Assembly (NCBI GenBank): GCA_002633005.1
Contig: NMRA01000132.1
Location: forward strand, 327,162-391,161
Reading direction: 5' to 3'
Origin: Phoronis australis
Taxonomy: Eukaryota > Phoronida > Phoronidae
DNA length: 64,000 bases
In this document: piece after piece, positions 1-13,100 of the stretch
How the letters are laid out: each line of letters begins with the position of its first letter
How positions within the stretch are numbered: the first letter of the stretch is position 1
Position numbers and translations under genes: made by a program
Notes under the pieces: generated by a model
Seen by the model: only the letters and a program-made list of their open reading frames with translations
What the model was told of the DNA's origin: nothing
Databases searched by the model: none

Positions 1-154
1 GTGATCAACTAGAACTATCTTAACAGTCCCTTTTAAAGACCGATATTGCAAAATTAATATCATTTTACCAAATTTTGTACAGGTGCTGTAAGAATGCATA
101 CAAAGCCTATACAGTCTTCATCTCCACCAGCTTTTAAATAATGTTATCACCAAC

Positions 155-3100
155 CTTAGTAAATAAAGAAAGCCAGCCACAGCCAACAACAGGATAAACT
201 GATGGTCCAGGTAAACCCAGGTAGTCTAGCTTCCTGTTAATGTACACAAAATACCTGAAATAAAAGAAATTATTCACCTACTCATTAACAAATTAGGACC
301 CTGATTAGTCTTAACAATCGCCAATAGAAAGAGCCATCCATGAAACACTGTAAAATCTCACCAATTTTGGAAAATGATGGCTAACTCACAAGAGAAGCAG
401 GGCATGAAAGAATGTGGATAAAACCCAGTTGTTATGATGCAATCTGGTTTAAAGGGCATGCTCACGACATGTACCTAAAAATTCTACCACCAGTTCTTGG
501 CATCTATCTGATGCCTGGATATGGGCACTAGTAAATGTTTCTGCAATATGCTACTGCATTAGTATATTTTACAACAATATTTGACATTTGTGTTCCTGGA
601 TAAGAATATAATTGTTTTATTACCCTTATGTATTTTGGATAGCCAAGCCTAAATGCCCAATAGTCTGTATCTGTATTACCTTTTGTTTACTGCTCCAAGT
701 TTTTTAGTATTCATGTATTGGGATACTCTTGAAAATGTGCTTGCATTCGATGTGTATACAAAAGATGTGACTGTTCCTTTGAAAAATAATGTATCTAGGA
801 GATTTTACATAAAATCAGTAATTCTGGGCTTGGCTATTCAGAATCCATGGGGGTTGTGTTTAAATTGCAAACACTTTTAAGTCTGGTCAACATGCCACCT
901 GTGACCACATCGTTAGACTTAAAAATGACTGCGATATACTATTTCCAAGCTAGTTAAAGAATTACATATATTTACATACACTCAGAAGTTGTGTTTGGTT
1001 ACACAGCTCTGGGACAGTTGTATAACTCAAGAGCAGGGTTCACAAAGAACCGCTTTCTGACCTTGTATGACAATTTCAAGAGCTCTATACTGTGTGTGAA
1101 CGACATGATTTATAACCATCTGCAAAGTTCTAAGCCACTACGACAAGGTACACCACTTACCCTGTCCAATCCCAAAATGCCTGGCCGACATAGAGATTTC
1201 ATAGTTCAGGCGGTAAATGCTAGTGATTGACATTAATGCTTGCTTTATGACATGGGAGAGGTAGATTGGTTCAGATGGCTTCATCTTATTATGCAATTTC
1301 ATTTGGTTATACTATTAAATTTCTTTATTCCCAAACTCTATAAGTGTCCGCTTTTTACTCAAGGTCGTGGGTTCAAGTCACACCGGCTGGAGCACACTGC
1401 TACTTGATCCTTGAGTTACAATATAGGTGTCAAGCTCCTCAGCTCGGTTTTAACTAAAAAAGCTTGAAAATGGTTTCAGGTGAACAGTACAATGAGCCCA
1501 CCTGAGCGGCCTGCGCCCGTCTGGAACAACGTGTACTGACAAGACTGTCTGCAATTACTGTTAATTTTATATCAGTTTGGTAATTCTTTATACTAATTGA
1601 ATTTTCTTGATTTGATTTGTATTTTTCCAATAACTCAACCTGGTTTTTCAAGCCCAAAATCAGTGAAAAACTGTTGTGTGCCACTTACTAGTATAAATTA
1701 ATGTATGATAGGAACAAGTATGATGTAAAATCATTGAGATCAGCCTCGTCAGCCTGAGTCTTTGCTCACAGAGGAAAGTTGCCTGTAGCCTGTGGAATTT
1801 TTGGTTATGGAAAATTCTCCCATAGGAAAATGGAGCCGATATTCAGCCACAAATTTGAGGCCAAGAGCCCCATGCAGAGGGTGCCTCGGTCAACTTAAAT
1901 TATGTGGAGAATTTGTGACTATTCTCACTCAGATTAGCAGATTTAATTATGTTATTTTTGTGCCCCTAGATGGGCCTGTCAGCCTTTGCATTACGGCGTT
2001 TTCCCGTTGCTCCCAACTTGTTCAATTCTATAGCCCAACAACAAGTTGGGAAGTTTACCCCTGTAGCTAATATCTTAGACGACTGATTAACTCCATTCTG
2101 GCATATATGGTTAGAGGGTCAGCTCTCTTTTGATCGAAAATTGCTCTAATCTGCAATCATCATATCTACCCTGACTGGGCTGTGCTGTTAAAAATAAAAG
2201 TTAAGTTATAACATATTTGATCACAAACCAATAGCAGAGACCGTAAAGAGGGAGACAACACAACTAGCGAAATTCCATTGGACAGCCACTGGCGGACATT
2301 GCTGTTGCATGGACCATAGAGACATCTAGCAGACATGTGTGCAATAAACAAATACACCAATTCACTCTGAGTTTGAGCTGTGTTCACATGTGGTCTGTAA
2401 TAACTCTGGTAGATAAGTGGCCTGCTAGTTGTCATAACAGACAAAATAGTGTGTTTGGTAGTTCAAAGAAGTTAGATGTCATCACACCCTCAGAAGCTCA
2501 GAACCCCCTTGGTCTGGTAAAGTCACTGAATCGGAAAACGCTGCCATGTGCTATTGAATTCGAATGTTGTTATGCAGATGTGCTTCCAGTCAATCATACG
2601 AGTCTCTGTAAGCCACTTGCAACTGCCTCTGTATAGCTGTATGGTTATTATAAAGCACGCCAGCTGGTTTTGTGGGAGTCGCTGGTTTGAATCCCGGGAT
2701 GGGTAATCTTGCCTAGCTTTATGACATGGCAAACGGATGATCTACCAATGAAGCACTTAGCCACTAGTACCCGCAGACCTCGGATGGTGTGCATGGTTAT
2801 ATGGTGATGATAAAAGTTCCAGGAGTGACGAGGACCTGTATGAGAGACAAACTAATGTGTTCACGTGCATTACACGTGGTGGTAAAGCTACCAATTCGAG
2901 AAGTTGATGACTTGTATGCAAGACAACCTGGTGTTTGCTATGCCTGCTATGGCATGCCATTTTCCCTTAGGAAAGGAGGGAATGTCCTGCCTGCATGAGC
3001 AGAGCTCTATTAGCCACTTGCTAGCGAGTGATTGCATGGTTAACGCGCTCGCTGGTTTTTATGGGGTTCGCTTGTTCGATTCCCCGGGGCCGGGTAACCT

Positions 3101-3290
3101 CAGCTATTCTACAATGTTTATTAAAATGGCTATGCACTGTACTGTAGGCCTATACACTCGGGCACTGCAGAATATGCCAGAATAACCATTGACACTGTAA
3201 CAGTGAACTTTATACTTACAGATACAGTGTAAACGAAATTGCAACGGAATAAAGGATCCACGCAGGTACATCAAATCCTAGCACCTCCAT
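155..3290 (-). CDS. Cytochrome P450 paralogue, first two coding exons only (gene continues off the left edge)
   Basis: This is the 5' end of a cytochrome P450 gene on the minus strand. Coding exon 1 is 3290-3220 (71 nt; starts MEVLGFDVPAWILYSV, a membrane-anchor segment) and ends at a GTAAGT donor. Exon 2 is 254-155 (100 nt; reads YFVYINRKLDYLGLPGPSVY then PVVGCGWLSLFTK) after a TTTCAG acceptor. Lengths and intron phases (2, then 0) are identical to exons 1 and 2 of the complete plus-strand P450 at 7118-36681. By my count exon 2 differs at 6 of 100 bases and exon 1 at 13 of 71. LPGP is the proline-rich hinge after the anchor of microsomal P450s. Later exons would lie to the left of base 1, so I cannot say whether this copy is intact. 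Intron homology extends to about base 530. Family assignment comes from the complete paralogue. Confidence 0.9.
2600..2720 (+). repeat. tRNA-derived SINE-like fragment
   Basis: A B-box-like GGTTTGAATCCCGGG follows a stretch resembling an A box (GTATGGTTA ... CCAGCTGG). The segment is related to 3000-3110 (shared AGCCACTTGC, ATGGTTA, GCTGGTTTT and the B-box region), so it is a repeat and not a single-copy tRNA gene. No complete tRNA cloverleaf could be drawn. Boundaries are approximate. Confidence 0.35.
3000..3110 (+). repeat. tRNA-derived SINE-like fragment, second unit
   Basis: GCATGGTTAACGCGCTCGCTGG resembles a pol III A box and TTGTTCGATTCCCCGG a B box. The unit parallels 2600-2720 and a weaker partial unit near 2750-2810. 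A tRNA-derived SINE head or a degenerate tRNA pseudogene are the two readings. No tail or target duplication was identified. Confidence 0.35.
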
Positions 3291-4763
3291 ATCTAGGACC
3301 AGATTATAGGCCTATCTCAATATTCCTTTGGTCCTCCACTCCGGTTTATGTGTCTTTCGCTAGTCAATAGTGCCTCTGCCTCCTTGCCCTCGGGTTGCAC
3401 CAGTCGTTTCACGGCTAACTCGGCCGTTGTCGGCTCGTCCACCTGTTTAAAACAGCCTCTTAAACACTGCTTAATAGTTTAAGAGAAATTCAACCCTCAC
3501 GTAGTCAAACAGTATAGGCCTAGTGCATGAATGATATTTAACAACACTCCGTGGAAGGCGATTGCGACAAATTTTGAAATTGGCCTACTTGTTGACTCGT
3601 ACCAGTGCACAGGCCAGCACAGGGTGGTCAGAAAGTTTGTCAGCATCTACTTGTAGTGACCTTTTACCTTGAAGTTACATCTGCGCAACTGAAAAGTGTG
3701 GTAGGCTTTGGCTGTCATAATCAGTAATCACGTTTTACGAAAGTTGCACGTACCCTTTTGATGGCCAGCCATGAAATGGCACCATAGACTTTACTAATAT
3801 CTATGATGGCACTGGTTCCGGGTGGTCGGCATCATAGCCGTACACTAGCTGTCTTTGTATCTAGACTGCATGCCGGCATCAGGCTATGAAACACACCGTA
3901 GAACTTACAGGTGATTACATAATTATGTACAAAACTTGATAGGCACGCGGTCTTTATCAACTAATCTGATGATTATCTGATTTCCAGTGGGTGCAAAACT
4001 TGCTGAGAGGTGATGTGACTTTTCAGCACGTTTTGCCGGACCCACACGTGGGATATACAATTAGGTCCTAAATTTCCATTTCGTCCCCCCGGCCGCAACT
4101 GGGCTTGCTGCATTGGACACAGCCCCCGCAAAAGGGGGTGAGGCAGAAAAATCTATCCTCCAAACACTGAGTTAGCATTATGATACCTGGCACCCGCAAT
4201 TGGGTGTCTCTTAGCAATTGTTGATACACGTCTGCGGGGCATCTAGTTGTCAAGATGAGTGCCCCCGCCGGGAGCACAAAAATCAGTTGCCAAAGGTCAC
4301 GGGTCGGTGAAACGACAAGGCCGTACAATGACGCTTGGCTTACTACCTCAGTCAAAATCCAACTGCTAATGACCCAATTATATACACCCAGCACTTAATG
4401 AGGAACTTAATATTGCAAAATTAAACAAACGTTTTAGGTTGTTTTAGTACGATGGCCCCGGCGTCTCATTATCTAGCCAGAAGGATAACATCAGCAGCCT
4501 GGGGCGATTTAATTAAAGGTGAAGGCAACCTTTTTTCATGTCATTTTATAAGGTTCGTTGATTATCCTAGACATCTTTTTCACTTAATTACAGCTTTTTG
4601 TAATTCAATTAATTACCCATCCGGTAGTGACGTTTTGGGAGGCAAGACTGTTCATTCGCGCCAATTTCTCCCAGTCCATATGACTATGAGAGCTGTAGAG
4701 CCAGTCATTGTTCTACCTTAGTTGTGATGTGTTCGGTCGTTTTTTGTTTACGAGTCAGTCAAC

Positions 4764-4893
4764 ATGCCACACTGTTGCTGCGTACCGGGATGTACTCATT
4801 GTCGTCTCAAAAGCGCGTTTTGGGAATCCGACTTCGCATCGCTTTCTGGAGGATGACACACTTCGCCGTCAGTACTTGGCTCGTTCGGGTAAC
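4764..4893 (+). pseudogene. THAP-domain-like fragment, frameshifted
   Basis: From the ATG at 4764 the frame reads MPHCCCVPGCTHCRLKS, matching the start of a THAP zinc finger (Met-Pro, then C-x4-C within VPGC). After about base 4815 the match moves to a different frame that reads SHRFLEDDTLRRQYLARSG, like the HRFP...LRxxW segment of THAP domains. The frame change means no continuous THAP protein is encoded. The downstream C-x2-H pair is not seen. It may be a remnant of a P-element-type transposase, which often carries THAP, or of a THAP gene. The resemblance is by eye only. Confidence 0.4.
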
Positions 4894-4910
4894 GGTGCGT
4901 TACCCGAACG
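4882..4910. repeat. Perfect 13-bp inverted repeat (hairpin) with 3-nt loop
   Basis: Arms CGTTCGGGTAACG (4882-4894) and CGTTACCCGAACG (4898-4910) are perfectly complementary around the loop GTG. It lies at the 3' end of the THAP-like fragment. Function is unknown. Confidence 0.8.
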
Positions 4911-7117
4911 CAACGTTTAAAGCAGTGGAGGGTTACCGGTCGAGTGTGTGGCAGGCATTTTCTGTCGTGATCAGATTACGAGAGAGATATGTACGCTAAA
5001 TTGACCGTACGAAGGTCCCTCAGCTGTCACAACTTAACACTAAGAACGCGTGAAGATGGGTGCCATACAGTGGCTGTTGATTCCTGGCAGTGCCCGTCGC
5101 CACCCCCGAGAAGTGCGTTTTTGAGGCGACAAGTGCGTTTTTGAAGCGAGAAGCCTCGATCGCAATGAGCTATGGCCTCTACAGTGACTGGAGCCGGGCA
5201 CCCATCTACTGTCACCGTTGCCTCCGAACGTACCCCCAGAGCAATTCCGGGAACTAGCAGTGATTCGCCCTGTGCTGCAGTGGGGCGTAGGCGCACGTTG
5301 GCGCAGCCAACCACTTGAACATAGCGCCTACGCACCGTAAGTTATGTACAGTGCTCAAGGTGATATTGTGGGCTTTAGGCGCCCGGCTACTTACCTCTAA
5401 TTTTACCACTACAACACTGCTGTGCTGTTGTCTCTAGCCCAGAGCCCAGTGTACATGTAGCTCTGCAGCGATGTTGAGTAGTGGGAGTATACAGGCCAGT
5501 TCGATACCCAGTGAAGAGAACATATCGTCGTCCAATGAAAAGATCGGTGACTGGAGCCCGAACTTCGATAAGTTTATTGTGGACTTGTCTGAAGTATTGT
5601 ACTCGCTATCTAGAAGGTGCCATAAGTGTGGCGGGAGGGTCACACGGCGCGTGATGTTGAGTTTGTGTGCTCAGTGGTAGCGTGTCGCGGGGCACTCGGG
5701 CAAGTGAGACAGTTGTGCCTGTGGGTACTATGCCTGATCATACTACCGTCGGGCTCAAACATATACCCACCCAATGACTGTCCGTGAAAAAATTCCTCGT
5801 CACCACTGCTATATGAACAATGTCTCCGTTACTCACACGCGCATCACTACTCTGCTGTCACTGTGATATGGGTCGCCGACTCTAGCCATTTTCAGATTAA
5901 CACAAACTAAATAACCCCTAAATCCAACGTAATTGAGTTCTCTAACAACCTAGCTTGTCGTAAAATACTCCTCGATGGAAAGTGGTTACGATAATTTTAA
6001 AAAACAGCACGACAACAAAAATAGTTCAGATCCTCACAGTAAACTCAACACAGAACCAAATTGGTGCGAAATTCTTGCCTCCCAAAACGTGACCTTCGGA
6101 GTAGAGGACGAGCCATTAATTAAATTACGAAAAGCTGTAACTTAATGAAAAATTGTGTCTGGGATAATCAACGAACCTTATTTTTGCTCAAAATGACATG
6201 AAAAAAGGTTGCCTTCGCCCTATAAGGGCCACTCATTACTTCACGTGAAATTTTCTACAACAATAAGTGCGCCTGAACATCAGTGATTTCTACTATGCAA
6301 AAGTAAATTTTCTTTATATTTTCTATTTGACAATAAAAAATGTATACCATTATTGCACTGTAATTTTTACAATGCTTACTCAAGAATTCATAATTAATTT
6401 TCCCACTGATACTTCTAATTCTATGACAAGCAGTAATCCCGTTAAACTAACGAAATTCATTTTGCTTTCACTGCACCATACATCAAATGTCTGACTGCAT
6501 CAACAGGACTTGTTAACTTTACATCCTTGAGTAAAACATGACAAACGGAACCAGCCTCCCTTGGTTCACTAAACACTTTGAATCACACAATTACTAATGA
6601 GTTGAGTATGGTTGCACGAAGCGACAAGATTTATGACTAATCCAACTGTGCAATACTCCGGACTTAGCGACGCAGCGTTCCCTTGCCCTGTAAATGGATG
6701 CACGCAATCGCCGGCAGGTGTCAGGCAACCTGGTGACGTCACTGAACGAGCAGGCTACCGGTAATCGACTGGGTGCAAAGTCGGCAAAAAACTCTGGACT
6801 TCAAAGTTAGTTAATTAAAAAATGGAGTGAGATTATGATGACGAAAATAACAACACAGAAGAGTTTCTATACGTCTTGTGAACACGTTAATATTAAAATC
6901 ATGATTCTAGGTTAAATCGCACGCCCGACTAGTAGGCCTACCGGCGTAGGGCCGCCGCTATAGCGCGTCTAATATTTCACTGCTTAGTCATCTGCTTAGA
7001 GAACTGATTAAACAGAGCTGACTATTGGCTAAGCCTTGGCGATGCAAAGCCAAACAAACGAAACCGTGATCGAATAGTAAAGGTCACATTTGGATACCTG
7101 ATTTGGTTCTAGAGAAA

Positions 7118-10100
7118 ATGGAGGTTCTAGGATTTGACATACCAGCGTGGATCCTGTATCCTGTTGCAGTTTTGTTTACGTTTTACCTGTAAGTATTGTT
7201 GCAATCGTGATTCTGCAGTGCCGCCATGGGCCAGTAGAACTAGAAGGATCACCACACAGTTTAACCATAGTCTTTTAACTATGGTTTAACGTGAGGCATT
7301 GCGGCCATCTAACTCTCAAATTTGATACTCAATACATGCGCGCACCCGGCGAAGTGTAGTGGGTAGTGGGCAAAAAGGTCCGCCCCAGAGAAACAAGTCC
7401 GAGTAAACGAGATAAAAGTCCAATGAAAAGGCGCAAACTTACAAGGTGCAGAACGTAGCTCCGACCGTGTTACTGTTTTTTTTAGGCGATTGACTATTTT
7501 GTTAGTAAAAGGTCCACATCGCCACGAATTCGAGCCCCCCCATGTGGAAGGCTGGGCACGCATGCAATCCACTTTTCAATGGGGGATTTTCCTCAGCCAA
7601 ACAATCCACTGAGGTTAGTTTTCCCCAAGTGAGCAAAGACCAGCTGGCTTATCTCGATATTTTAGCACATTTCTCTCATACACTATAGCTGTTTAACATT
7701 CAGGGATGCCTGTGTCGCCATCTTTTATAGATCAGATGAACCATGAATGATTGCTTGTGGCGTGATTCATGGACTTTTGGGGCACGGGAACTGATTACTT
7801 TCGACTACATTCAAAGTATCTATGTAAAACTAGTGTCTGACTCTCAATGTCTGACCCAGAGTTTTGCTTACTGCATATTGTACTATGTCCACGTGTAGTT
7901 TTATTTGATGTGAATATATGTTTACTGCAGGTGTAATCTGGAAAGTTTCCGGATGGGTTCACTCTTCACAATTGTTTCGTTGTCAATTAAAATCTACCAT
8001 TGTTTTGGCTCTTCAAGTTTAAAAATAAAATCAAAAGATATCCTGTTCTTGGCACGAGAAAAAAGTAGACAGCAGTGTTAAAATGAAAGAATGAAAACAT
8101 TATTTAAATCATTGTTCCTTTCGGAAGTTGCCCTTTGTCAAGATTATAAAGCACAAATGTGCTTTTATAGTCTTTTTGCAATATTTAAAATGTACCAAGT
8201 TAACTACTGGCAAATGCAAAAGGAAACCAATTTGGGTGTAATAACAATCACCACTGAGACAGTACATGCTAACCTTACACTTCATGAGCTCACTCAGATC
8301 TACATCAATACAAAGGGCGTGCTGAATAGGCATCATAAAAGTTGTCTAGGGCTAAGGGAATCTCAGTGGTGACCAGTGTAAGCGAGAAATTCTCCATATG
8401 ACTGTCAATAAATAATTATTTGCCTGTGCCTACTAATGTTCTCACCAGGATTTCAAGACCTAGTGACACATGTTATTAACTCTTATTAGATGGTTAAAAC
8501 ATGTTATAATGAAGACATCTTGGCCAAGGTACACAACTGTGCTCAAAATGGCTTTTAGTTTGACAACAGAAATTACATTTAACATTAAGCCATGTTACAT
8601 ATTTGGTTTATAGTTTCAAGTATTTAAACTAGAGTGAATGTTTGAGGGTTTGTGTACACACATCGAATGAATGCACAGGATCTTCATGAGATTCGCAGTC
8701 CATGTCTACTAAAGAACATGAATGACAACTAAAGAAAGGTAATAGGCAAGGACTATACTGTACATCAGGCCTGGCTATTCAACATTCACAGGGGTAATAA
8801 AAATCATCTCAGCCAGGACAATAAATGCAAATTTTATTTCAAAACCTACTAATACACCCAAGATATTACTGAAACATTAACTTGCTTTATACCTCTTCCT
8901 GCTAGTATCCAAGTCCAGATATCAAATCGATGAGACTCCAGGTACTGATAGAATTTTTAGGTACATGTCGTGAACATGCCCTTTAAACAAGATTGCATCA
9001 TCATAACTGCATGGGTTTTACCCGCATCATGCTTTCACGCCCAGCTTCTCTTGCGAGTTAGCTATCATTTTCCAAAATTGGTGAGATTTTACAGAATTTC
9101 ATGGATGGCTCGCATTATAGTTGGCGGTTAGGACTAATCATATCTTCATTTGTTAATATATATGTGAATAATTTCTTCTATTTCAGGTATTTTGTGTACA
9201 TTAACAGGAAGCTAGACTACCTCGGTTTACCTGGACCAACGGTTTATCCTGTTGTTGGCTGTGGCTGGCTTTGGTTATTTACTAAAGTTAGTGTAAATAA
9301 TAATTTATGAGCTTTTGAAGATGAAGACTAGCATACCATTCTATACTATATGGGCAACTTTGTGAAAAAGTCAATCTAGAGACAAAAAAATGAAATTGTG
9401 ACTAGATTAACTTTTCTGGTCTCGTCTGACAAAACCCACTGCCAGGCAGTCTCGCCTAAGCTTCAGGAGCCATGTTTAAATTTCCTGTAACTTTCAAATC
9501 CATGATCAGGCCACTATGCTGGTCAATTAATACCAGTATTTCAAACAGACTCCACTTTTTCACTAAGCCCCCTTAAGAGACTGGCTGCAAATTCGCTTCG
9601 CCAAAATGGATAACCCCAGGCAGCTTAAAAGGAAAGTATGTAATCCACTTGGCCTGAACATGTAGAGTTCTGAACGAATGAACAACTACTTAAACATGTC
9701 TACTGCAAAACGATTGCCAGTCAGATTTGATGGATTATGCTATTAATTTTGGTAGGGAATACCAAAAATATTCAATTTATGCATCTGCTATTGAAATCGC
9801 TATTAATTTCATTTGATATATAAATCTATCAAAGTCAGATTCCACGAATTCTTTCTGTTTTCCGTTAATTCGAAAAACCGCGGTTTTTGCAAATTAAGAA
9901 ATTATGATCTGCGACAAAGGATCATTCTGTTGTGCACTATGTGGATGCATGAAAAGGTTCTGTTGGCAACTATTTTGCCAAGTCTATTATCAGGCTCTGT
10001 TTTTCACAGCGCCATGCCGAAATATAATGAACGTCGAAATAATGCATCCACGTCCAGTGTCTTCAGAATCAAGAATATTCAACTTGGGCATTACTTTCAG

Positions 10101-13100
10101 TGTCCAACATTTTATGGACTGTCCCAAAATGGAGAATGTTTACCGTATCTTAAGCACTGAGTGCATCTTGTGCATGTTATAAGCTGCAGTGCAAATCTGA
10201 AGTCATTCAAATGAAATGATCCCAGATTAACGGGATAACGACTGCATGGAAGGCAAATTCATCTTCAGAGTCAGTAGCTGTCCATCTTGACGGAAAATGA
10301 AGGGGAATTCACTGGAAAGTTGGTTGTGTGAAAACCAAATTTTTGATTAGAATTGCTCCTCCCCGCAAATACTTAATTACCAGTAATTTTTGCTGTTGAC
10401 AAATTTACCCATTGTGATAAGGAAAAGGATTTTTTCCAATGCACTGTACTCATTTGGACATCCACTATGGTCGGAAAGCAAATCATTCACATGGCATGTT
10501 GTTAAAAGTTTGCTAGTAATTAATTTATGAGTATATACATTCCACGTTTTTGTGGGTAAAATTGGAGTGGTAAAGATGAAGATAGTGATACAAGACATTT
10601 TTGTTTAGCTCCCAATTTAGTTCACCATAAAGTGAGTGGTTGGTGACCGCTACCAAATAGTGAAAAAATCAAATGAACGTCTCTCATTATTCACTGCGCA
10701 ATGGGGGAAACTGTATGCAGTATAAAGTTCCAATGTTCAACATCATTAAATACCTATGATTGCATTTTATGTTCATGCATGAAGATGCTGTTTATTAATT
10801 CTATTGATTTGATTTTTGGATGATTGCAATGAAAGTGACCGTTAGTATCACTGTATTGTATGTTCTTGGCAGGGCTCTGTGCAAAGACAGTTGGCGTGGT
10901 ACCAGCAGTATGGACGTTTTTACAGGTAAATCCACCTCGCTTAATCTTGCTTAATGGTCTACAGATGGCAGCATTCTGACTGCACCTTTCCCAATCTCAT
11001 TGCCTGTGGTATCTGTTCGCTTATTTCGATAAATACGGTAGACCAAAAAGAGTGATTGGTTTTGGTCTGTTTTTGGGAAAATCAAGTTTTCATCAATTGT
11101 TTTCAGTTACTTACTTTTTCAAAAATGAAAATTACCTGACATGAGCCATATTTGTGCAGGATTTTTCTTAATCATTGTTTTGCATCCCTCGACCTTTACA
11201 GTCTTACTCACCTTAAGGTCCCTTTCTGCAGCTTTTCAAAAAACAAAACCTTGGCTGAAATTGAGACAGGCAGACTTTTTTTTAGCCAGTGAGCGAAAGT
11301 CTCAAAATTACTGGGTAAAGATCAGAATCAACTCGGCTTTTGGCCATACGTTGCTAAACACAATCTTTCCACGTGTTTTTTGTGTCTTATAGAAATAAAA
11401 GTGAAGCTTAAATAGCAGACCGATACTTTCTTGATCTTTATCAGGGGGTGGAAGCCAAGTCTTATCTCAGGCACACTGCAAAAAGTCTTACCACACATTA
11501 AAAACCTGCACAGAACCTGAGTTCTTACCACAATAGGCCTTTTGAAATTGCCTAACACTTTTCAGTGAAAGTAGTTGGTTTGAACCTTGCTCTTAGTCAT
11601 GCAACTGTCCCAGTTGCCTTGTGTTCAACAAAGGGTTTATTGTACTGGCTGAGAAGATAATTGTTTTATTACTCTCTATGGGGTTTGAATAGCCCAGCCT
11701 GGAATGTATTTAATGTCACCTAACAGCCAATCACAGTGCAGTTGGCGATTGACAAGCAAGCACATCACCTAGTGGTCAAAGTTGCTGACATCACGTCATT
11801 ATCAGTTGCTTGACATCTGCAATGAAGTGCGTGCTGGTTGAAGGCCGTCTCTAATGTAATTGTGCATAGGATCATATTCAAAGACAAAACAACTGATTTT
11901 AACAAAAGTGGGAAAATTGAGGACAATGCCTTTCAAAGGAGATGGATCGTTGAGCACTTGTGGTGTATGTAGACACTAACCATCAGATTTACTGGACCAG
12001 TTCCATGCAGCTGGGTCTGATATGCTATTGTTTGCTAATTCCAGGTTCGTTGAAATGGGAAGCCTTTGCATCGCTGTCAGTGATCCCACTGTTTTACGTG
12101 ATGTTCTTGTGAAAGAGGCCAACAACTTCAGAAATAGGAGAGTAAGTATATGTTTGTGAGCGAAGGAAAATTAATATGTTTTTATGACCATCAAAAGCTT
12201 TTACCGTGATCACAAAATTATCAGATAGAAGCATCCTCACGCAGTCTTTTGTCCTCTATCACAAATTAATTATCTTGTGTGTACCGAAAGTGTATCATTA
12301 AAGTGAACACATGTTGTAATTTATGCACTGATCAACAAACCGAATCTTGGCTTATTTTTATTAACTGTTAAGGGTAAAATTATCATAACCTAATTGTCCG
12401 TGAGGATTTCAATTTCAGAAGCCAAGCAGTTAAAAAATGGCTGGTTTCAGTGTAGGATATTGAAATTTATTTAATTCAGTGATTTATTGCAGCTGTGAAT
12501 TTGTCGCTAGGGCAGTAAGTGCACTGCTTTATACAAAAGGAACTTAGATCAGTGCTTGTGATAGGAATTGATGAGGCTAGCATTTGTTTTACAGATCTAC
12601 TGACGAAGCACAAGATGTCATAAAACAGTTTCTGTTTGCCATCTAGTCTTACCCTCGGGTTGCTTAAAATAGGGACTCCACTAAGTTCTCTAAATCTAGT
12701 GTGTGGACTTGGGAAAGCACTGATTGTCCTTTCTTTTGCCTTTTTTAAGTTTCATTTCTAAGTTGATTATTGGCTTTGATACAAATTCAGAGTGTATTCA
12801 CAATATTGTTTAAAATAAGTAAGTACTAAATACTAGCTGCTTACTTTTATTTAACTAAGTTCTCTGTTTTTAGTTCAAAATGCCAGTAGGTAAAAAGGAG
12901 CTCTTAATCAAGATAAAACTGGAGATCACACCCATGAGTACAGAATGACACTGCAAAATATTTGGGGACCTTAGTTAAGGACCTATTTAAACTTATGTCA
13001 TCTTCTGTAACTTGAAATAAATATTACTTGTTATTTTATATTGGTTGATACCTTTATCTGCACCCATTTATGCAATGTTTATATCAATTTCTAATTGTCA

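Larger units (their letters stand above)
256..3219. other. Intron 1 of the minus-strand P450; repeats only
   Basis: No convincing exon is seen here. Bases about 256-530 are inverted homology to 8925-9186, the matching intron of the other P450. A dispersed repeat near 600-655 resembles 11645-11705. A hairpin with 11-bp perfect arms lies at 2012-2022 and 2040-2050. The stretch 2590-3110 holds several related units with tRNA-like B-box sequence (see the SINE-like entries). The small open frames here have no recognisable domain. Confidence 0.6.
3291..7117. promoter_or_regulatory. Shared upstream region of two head-to-head P450 genes, with an internal inverted repeat
   Basis: The 3.8 kb between the two P450 start codons holds no supported intact gene. 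Bases about 4505-4675 are similar, in inverted orientation, to about 6060-6225. Shared blocks include GAAGGCAACCTTTTTTCATG, GGTTCGTTGATTATCC and ACGTTTTGGGAGGCAAG. The mirror-image placement relative to the two genes suggests the duplication that made the gene pair carried upstream DNA with it. Such an interval is a natural place for a bidirectional control region, but no specific factor site can be claimed. A THAP-like fragment and a hairpin lie in the centre. Confidence 0.5.

Noticed and set aside
2600-3110. Functional tRNA genes
   Set aside because: Box-like motifs exist, but no full cloverleaf with a clear anticodon stem could be drawn, and the units are repeated, so a SINE or pseudogene is more likely.
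4068-5335. Several frames of about 70-108 codons between the P450 genes
   Set aside because: No domain, splice context or conservation is visible; only the THAP-like fragment has recognisable protein features.
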